Assembly: GCA_015698045.1 (NCBI GenBank)
Contig: BLAL01000261.1
Location: forward strand, 434,001-498,000
DNA: 64,000 nucleotides
Reading direction: 5' to 3'
Source of the DNA: Rhizophagus clarus
Lineage: Eukaryota; Glomeromycota; Glomeromycetes; Glomerales; Glomeraceae
The stretch's first letter is position 1, and every line of letters starts with the position of its first letter. The notes beneath the pieces are model-generated. The model was not told where the DNA came from. It ran no database searches and saw only the letters and a list, made by a program, of their open reading frames with translations. The position numbers and the translations under genes are program-made. Positions 58,269 to 64,000 of this stretch are shown piece by piece.

Positions 58269-60276
58269 ATGGTTTCAAAGTTGCAAAAACTGGTTTTGAA
58301 GACATGATAAGCCACCAACTATTGGTTTAAATATGAAATTGTCATGTGAGTCATTGTGCATTATCTAATGTTATCAATTTATTTTGATTAGCATATTGAT
58401 CAAAATTCATATTTATTATTAACAGTCACTGGTCATATCATGGAAAAAAGAGGGAGATTTTTTTTAATAAAATTTGCAAAAAAAAGTTTGTGATACAGTA
58501 TTCTCTTTAAATATATAGTACACGTATATAATTAAAGTTGGCCAAAATTAACTTAAACTGGTTAAATCTGCCAATCAATAATTTATAATTCTGGCCGAAT
58601 TTTTCTTAATTCTGGCCAAATTTGTAATGCTGGCCCAAATTATGTTAAATTCAAAATTTTCAAGTCAAAGGTAACACCATATTTATGCAATGTAACATTT
58701 TTTCTAACAATAGTAAACATGTTTGTTCAAGACTTGAAAAATATTTTTAAACTTTTTAAAGTTAAAAATTTCACTTTATTTGATTGCATTTGGCCAAAGA
58801 AAGTAGTCAATTATATGGTTATTTTGATATAGTAAACTAATAAAGTATTAAGAAAATTTTTTTAACTTCTTTCTTTTGCTTATTTTTTTTAAATATTATA
58901 TAAATATCTTTTATTTTAATACTACTTTAAAAATAAAAAAAATATTTTACTTATCCATAATGTATTATCTTTATTTATAATTTAACAAAGCAAATAGACC
59001 TAATAGCTAATAAGAATTTTTTCTATAAATAAATAATTTATGTTTTATTTTTATGTTTAATGAATTAAAATTTAAAAATTTTAAAGTTTTTTTCTAATAA
59101 GTTGCAGAAATTTATATGATTATTATAATACTAGGATTTAAGCATTAAAGGTTTAATTTAAATAAACAAAAAAACATTATATTTAACTAGTTTTTTGACC
59201 AAAAATTCACTTATAACACCCAAATAAATCTAATAGTATTGTTTTAATAAATAAAAAGATTTTTTATTAGTGCTTTAATTAAAAAATTTTAACAAAATTT
59301 ACAAATAACAAAAAATCTGACATAATAATCACCCTTTTAAGCTTAACAGAAGTTGTTTATTTCGCCAAATTATAGCTAGAAATGAGATAATTACTGTTAA
59401 AAAAAGCTTTTACTAAAGTTTTATTGAAATCAAAAATTTTTTTTTTATTATAAAAATTGACTTTTTGTGGTTTACACAAAAACTACCTAAATAACTGCCT
59501 TTTTTAACTTAGTAAATCTTTTTCTTCTCATAAAATTACATATATTTTTATTATTTAAATTGCATTTTACATCTACTTTTAAGTTGCATCTGGAGGAAAA
59601 CTTCATTTTTGAGATAAACTTTCTTATATAAAATGCAAAAAAAAAAAAATATTACTAAAGAGGAAATGATGATAAAAATTTATAATACACATAACACATG
59701 ACGAACTATTAATTTACTTAATTTGTATAAGCATTGTATTAAAAAATTTCTTTTTTAGTTACATGATGAAATATTCAATTATGATTACACAAAATTATTT
59801 TCAACAAGTGATCTGAAATGACCACTGAGTACTGACTGTTAAAATTTAATTAGTGATATGAGCCCATATGTAACTCTGGTTGGAATTATAATTTGGTCAG
59901 CATTATGCTGCAAAAATCACCGTGAGATTTATATTTTTCACTTATTTAAAAAAGTGTATTTAACCGAAAATATTCAGCCGAAAATAGTAGATGTTGAACC
60001 AACAAGATCGACATGAATTTTTTCTGGCTGGCCAAAAATTTACTGCTCCCTTCGGCTGAATTTTTTGGCTAAACTACACCACTATTATAATTATTGGTCT
60101 AATTTTTTAGAAATATAATTATTATTTATTAGTGATATATTAGAGTAAAAAAAATTATGGTTTTTAATATTTTTTTTTTTTTTTTTTTTTTTATTACTTG
60201 TATTTTACTTAATATATCAGTATAAAGTTATATGAATTTATTAAAAAAAATCCATTATTTTTAATAAATTCTTGCT
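58269..60276. other. 2-kb AT-rich intergenic, no gene seen
   Basis: Scattered GGCCAAAATT / GGCCGAATTT words (58540-58640, 59880-60075) look like remains of the same repeat family as 57773-58185. A T22-like run lies near 60171-60192. No frame or RNA gene recognised. Confidence 0.45.
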
Positions 60277-61982
60277 CTAAAAGTTTACACCAAGAAATCC
60301 ACCAACTACCATAATAACTCCAAGCAAATATTCTTTACTCATTGAAAGTCCTTTAAAAAATATATCACCAACTAATGCTAAAGGTATCGTTAAACTTAAT
60401 CCAAGTGTAACAGTTAATGGAGATGTTAGTAAAACAGCCAGAAGCCAAAGATAATCTGATAAGAAGGTGCCTATTAACGCATTAATTGCAATCATTGTCC
60501 ATATTGCAGTACTTGGTGGAAGTTGAAGTTGCTCTAATCCGGTAAAATGTAATACTAGAAATATCGGCCAGAGCGAAATTACGTTTATTATTCCAACAAA
60601 TCCAAAGAACAATGGCATATTGATACGAGATTCATTTTGGATGCGTAACTTCAATAAAACTGCGTAGCATCCGTAAAGGAAAGCTCCCATTAGAGCAAGA
60701 AAATTGCCAAATAATGGATTAGTAGGAAGATTATCATCAGGATTATCAAAAGTAATATTAGATTTATCTCCATTTGAGATTAAGAAAACACCAAAAATGC
60801 TATAAGAAAAGTTAATTGAATAAGTGTAATAATTTAAATAATATTAAAGAATTCAATATTTTACCTTACAAGAACTGCTGCCAATTTAAATAATGTGAAC
60901 TTTTCAATTCTCACAAGAGAACCAATAATTAAAGTGAACAATCCTGTAATGGAATCAAAATTAAAGTTGAACATTTTTAAGGATTTTACATTTTAATTGT
61001 AAATACAAACCTGATGTTGAAGACAAAATTGTGCTACTTGCAACAGACGTATACGCGAGGGATGCATTAGTACTCCAGTTGGCTAAATAATATATAAATC
61101 ACTTTAAATTATTTAGAATTTTAATGGGCAGATTCTTTAAAGGAATAAAAATACCTGCAAACCATAAAATACAAAAGGTAAATCCTAATTTGGCAACCTA
61201 TAAATGCAAATTTTTTTTCAAATAAAACGGCTGTTAATATTGTTTAGGAATCTAAAATTCAAAATTCATAATTCGAACCTGTCGAGTTGACAACTTTTCC
61301 TCATCATGCGTTGACGAAAGAACATCGTGAGGGTCAATATGATGATTATCTAATGTTTTATGATGTGATGTTGTGATCGTACAAAAAAAAAAGAATTATT
61401 GCTAGTTAGTAAAATACGGTTTCATCGTTATTATAAGTTAATGTAGATGAAGGTTGCAATATAATGTTTCTTGAGATTCCTGATATATTAAATAACACAC
61501 AAAGATTTCAGTCATTGGAATCATTAACAAAGCAACATGAGAGTTTAAAAACTTACTCATATCATCATTTGAACCCAATGAACGTTCACTTGACGAACGT
61601 GACAAAGCGTCATACAAAGCATTGTTAAATTCCGTTATTCTGTGATATTTGTGTTTGAAGCGTTAATCAAGTATTAAACCAAATAGAGCTGTATAAATGT
61701 ATACCTTTGTTTGTCTATATGCCGTTTCTTATTACAAATAAAGTATAATAAATATAACGAAAAAGAAGCTGTATTTATGTATGTGATAGCGAATGGCTTG
61801 TTATAATTTTGATTTGCAAATATACTCTAAAATAAAAAAAAATATTTACTTCAAGCTTCGTCGAGTTAAAGATTAATTACAAAACTTACGCTCATCAAAA
61901 ACGAAGATCCGACCCAAATAAATACTACACAAAGTAATGTGAGAATGCCAGCGGCATAACGCTGCTGTTCTGTAAAATACAT
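60277..61982 (-). CDS. SLC35F5/YML018C-type membrane transporter, eight exons, about 361 aa
   Basis: Start ATG 61980-61982 (MYFTEQQRYAAGILTLLCVV). Exons (minus): 61890-61982, 61705-61826, 61557-61639, 61279-61349, 61155-61197, 61011-61082, 60865-60943, 60277-60799; all phases agree. The fourth exon's start (in the hydrophilic His/Asp-rich linker) is the least certain. The protein has about ten membrane helices with a loop after the second. Signatures: NWSTNASLAYTSVASSTILS, TSGLFTLIIGSLVRIEKFTL, GAFLYGCYAVLLKLRI, ALIGTFLSDYLWLLAVLLTS, VTLGLSLTIPLALVGDIFF, as in the SLC35F5 / yeast YML018C-THI74 branch of the drug/metabolite transporter superfamily. The substrate is not established; an endomembrane or vacuolar location is usual. 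It shares a 172-bp divergent promoter with NDUFA12 and appears intact. Confidence 0.92.
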
Positions 61983-62154
61983 TTTATACGCAAAAGTCTC
62001 GATGTAAAATGTTTCGAACCTTATGCGAGTAGCTTTAAAAATTGTTAGCCAATCAAAATAAAATAAAACGACTAATATAGTATGAATACATGTGATTACT
62101 GTTTATGGTATGCAAAAATAATTAGCACCATTTCTTATAATTGAAATTTTAAAC
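61983..62154. promoter_or_regulatory. Divergent promoter between transporter and NDUFA12 genes
   Basis: Only 172 bp separate the two start codons. The region contains CCAATCAAAATAAAAT near 62051-62066 (a CCAAT box in plus orientation) and TATGAATACATG further on. Both genes must draw on this interval, so shared regulation is plausible. Confidence 0.6.
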
Positions 62155-62865
62155 ATGTCTTATCCTACTCGAACTATCAAAAATTTCCTTAAAATAGGCC
62201 CCAAAGAATACCTGAGGCAACTATTGTATATTGGTGACACCAAGTTTGGGAATCTTGTTGGAACAGACAAGTATGGGAATAAATATTACGAAAACAAAGA
62301 AGAATTTTTCGGTGCGTCTTGATTTATTATTTTAATAAAAGTAAAAGACCTTTGTTGAATAAACCTGTATATACTTGACTTATTGTCTGATGTGATGAGT
62401 CAAGTTAGAGAGTGGTTCTATGGAACAACTCAATATATATTTGGAACAAAATTAAATGTGAATTATATTTTATTCGCAGTTTTCAGAGAATTTCTTAATT
62501 AATAAATCTTTTTTTCCTAACAAAGGCCGAGATCGATGGGTAGATTACGCTGAACACTATGGCGATGCTAGCCAAATTCCCTCTCAATGGTAGGTAATTT
62601 TTTATAATTTGAATAGTCAGCGTCATGTTTTTGAATTTTCAAAGCAGGCGCTTTGCTACTTATTTTCAATGTTGATTTTTAACATAGGCATGCCTGGATA
62701 CATAAGATTAAGGAGCATCCTCCCACTAGTGATCCTCCGCCGTCTCCAAAATATCTTTCTCCTCATACTGAAAATTTTACAGGAACCCGTAAAGCTTTTA
62801 GAACCTATAATACGACAGCTCCTAAAATTCTTGCTTGGGAACCAAAAGTTAATCGCAGAGAATAA
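62155..62865 (+). CDS. NDUFA12: NADH:ubiquinone oxidoreductase subunit NDUFA12 (B17.2), three exons, 133 aa
   Basis: Exons 62155-62311, 62526-62589 and 62688-62865 join in phase (G|GC and TG|G) to a 133-residue protein starting MSYPTRTIKNFLKIGPKEYL. Family blocks are GDTKFGNLVGTDKYGNKYYE, RDRWVDYAEHYGDASQIPSQ, WHAWIHKIKEHPP and the C-terminal NTTAPKILAWEP, the conserved ending of NDUFA12. It is an accessory subunit of respiratory complex I, sitting at the junction of the peripheral arm and the membrane arm on the matrix side. Length is close to the usual 140 or so. Introns carry GTGCGT and GTAGGT donors. The plus frame at 62609-62905 overlapping exon 3 is a shadow. Confidence 0.96.
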
Positions 62866-63492
62866 TATAGAATATTTTAATTTATTTCATTCGTTTTTCT
62901 TTTGATCTTTTTTTTTTTTGATTTTTGAAAAAAGATTATAATAATGTTTTACAAACAATATAATCAAGAATTATAATCAACATCTAATGAGCATCTAAAA
63001 TTAGCAATCAAATAAAACTATATTGCTTTGTGTTCTGATACAGAAAGATGAGATGCAAATCCGATTACCTTATTTCATCATTATGTGTAAAACTTGCCTT
63101 GAAAAGTTAGAGAATGAATGTTTTAGCTATATGCTGTGACGAGTGTGCAAGGGCGTGAAAAGAAAAAAGTATATAGCTTTAAAATCATAATTAGTTTTTT
63201 TTTATATTGATTAATTCTGTATCCTGATGTCATGATACCCCTTGATTTCAACGGAAACAGTTTCCTCAAACATAATCATATAAAGGCTGTTGTTTCACAA
63301 GTAATTCAGCCGATACTCCTTAATAGAGTAAAATATCTCAGTCCCGAAATAAAAAATTTCTGCGTTCTTACATATAACGTGGATATTAGCTTTTAACAAA
63401 GAATACATAAAGTTGCTAATACTTCTGATTTTTCCGGATTTTTTAACTTTAAATTTCTATACTTTTGTAAATTTGATTAACTAGAAATTACA
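62866..63492. other. Intergenic: NDUFA12 3' region and RAB7 promoter
   Basis: AATAATATAGAATATTTTAA just after the stop and T-rich sequence near 62900 could direct 3' end formation. The 250 bp before RAB7 are less AT-rich (GATTTCAACGGAAACAG). No gene seen. Confidence 0.5.
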
Positions 63493-64000
63493 ATGGCTTC
63501 TCGTAAGAAAGTTCTTTTGAAAGTATGTCTCCTTTTGAGTTGATTTTAGGTTAATTTTGGCCTCTCAAATATGTATTCTAATGATTTTAAATTCTTCTTT
63601 AAAGGTTATTATCTTGGGTGATAGCGGGTATGTTTTGTTTTAGCAACTAGTTATCTGTTTTTGAGAACGAAATTAGAACCTGTATTATATAGTTTTTATT
63701 TTCGGTTTTATTTATTAAAATAAGATCTACTATATTGGTCACCGAAATATTGTCACTTATATTTAGAATAATTTTTCGAAGTTTATCGTGGATATAGAGT
63801 TTTAATTAATATACATTGTTTATTTACCATTAAACAGTGTTGGCAAGACATCATTAATGAATCAATATGTAAATAAGAAATTCAGTACTCAATATAAGGC
63901 TACTATCGGTGCTGATTTTTTGACTAAAGAGGTGATGGTTGACGACCGTCTTGTGACGATGCAGGTTCGGACATGATATCTTTTATTTAACAATCTACTG
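63493..64000 (+). CDS. YPT7: Rab7/Ypt7-type small GTPase, 3'-partial
   Basis: Exons 63493-63522, 63605-63627 and 63838-63964 give [60 protein letters not shown], then a donor GTTCGG and the window ends. GDSGVGKTS is the P-loop (G1) and the Thr of ATIGADF the switch I (G2) residue; the wording is nearly identical to Rab7 across eukaryotes. The protein is expected on late endosomes and vacuoles, recruiting HOPS for fusion. The switch II DTAGQE, NKxD and C-terminal Cys prenylation motif lie beyond the window. The frame is intact; the first exon codes for only ten residues and the second for fewer than eight. Confidence 0.97.

Noticed and set aside
62609-62905. Plus-strand 98-residue frame
   Set aside because: Runs through intron 2 and, in the wrong frame, exon 3 of NDUFA12.

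Overview
The window looks like a chromosome segment from an arbuscular mycorrhizal fungus of the genus Rhizophagus (Glomeromycotina). This is inference. It rests on extreme AT richness, short introns with GT..AG ends, three conserved eukaryotic genes with fungal-type exon structure at the right end, and many decayed copies of repeat-borne gene families that I recall as typical of Rhizophagus (kinase-like, SAM-domain, Myb/SANT-like, MULE and CACTA-like genes). No database was searched; statements about family membership come from recalled motifs.

Layout. 1-1.41 kb is the 3' part of a pogo/Tigger-type transposon with a spliced DDE transposase. 1.4-18 kb is AT-rich repeat territory: a TA-flanked MITE, a protein-kinase pseudogene missing its catalytic centre, tandem arrays A (3.84-4.91 kb) and B (10.49-11.84 kb) whose units look like tiny exons between short introns, a 1.7-kb TIR element, hAT-type MITEs with 8-bp target duplications, and the two halves of a Mutator-like (MULE) transposase gene 6.6 kb apart. 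18.3-19.33 kb (minus) is the one clearly intact non-transposon gene of the left part: a secreted Thr/Glu/Pro/Gly and Thr/Gln repeat protein with a cysteine-knot-like tail. 20-26.3 kb holds gene remnants, tandem array C interrupted by a pogo-type MITE, and a TIR element filled with a 30-bp minisatellite.

26.3-48.9 kb is a 22.6-kb repeat-rich block. It starts and ends with related GATATC/ATCGTA-rich arrays and separates the two halves of what may be one SAM-domain / nuclease-like gene (25.9-26.3 and 49.0-49.98 kb). Inside are a Plavaka-like CACTA transposon with a divergent accessory gene, a Myb/SANT-like gene, an unrecognised multi-exon gene, and a second CACTA-clade (Tnp2-like) transposase split by a Tc1-type element. 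That Tc1 element (42.51-45.93 kb) has an intact four-exon DD34E transposase. Unusually, it also carries a second, convergent host-type gene (Cys-rich N-terminus, SAM-like C-terminus) between the same TIRs.

50-58.3 kb contains another hAT-type MITE, a Ty3/gypsy integrase fossil, and a nested structure: an outer 7-kb TIR element holding a 1.7-kb tandem array, a 3.1-kb MULE with perfect 9-bp target duplications, and a 413-bp MITE with 10-bp duplications. After a gene-free interval, 60.3-64 kb changes sharply to compact conserved genes: an SLC35F5/YML018C-type transporter (minus), NDUFA12 of respiratory complex I (plus) sharing a 172-bp divergent promoter with it, and the 5' part of the vacuolar Rab GTPase gene RAB7/YPT7 (plus). 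The conserved genes are functionally unrelated and simply adjacent.
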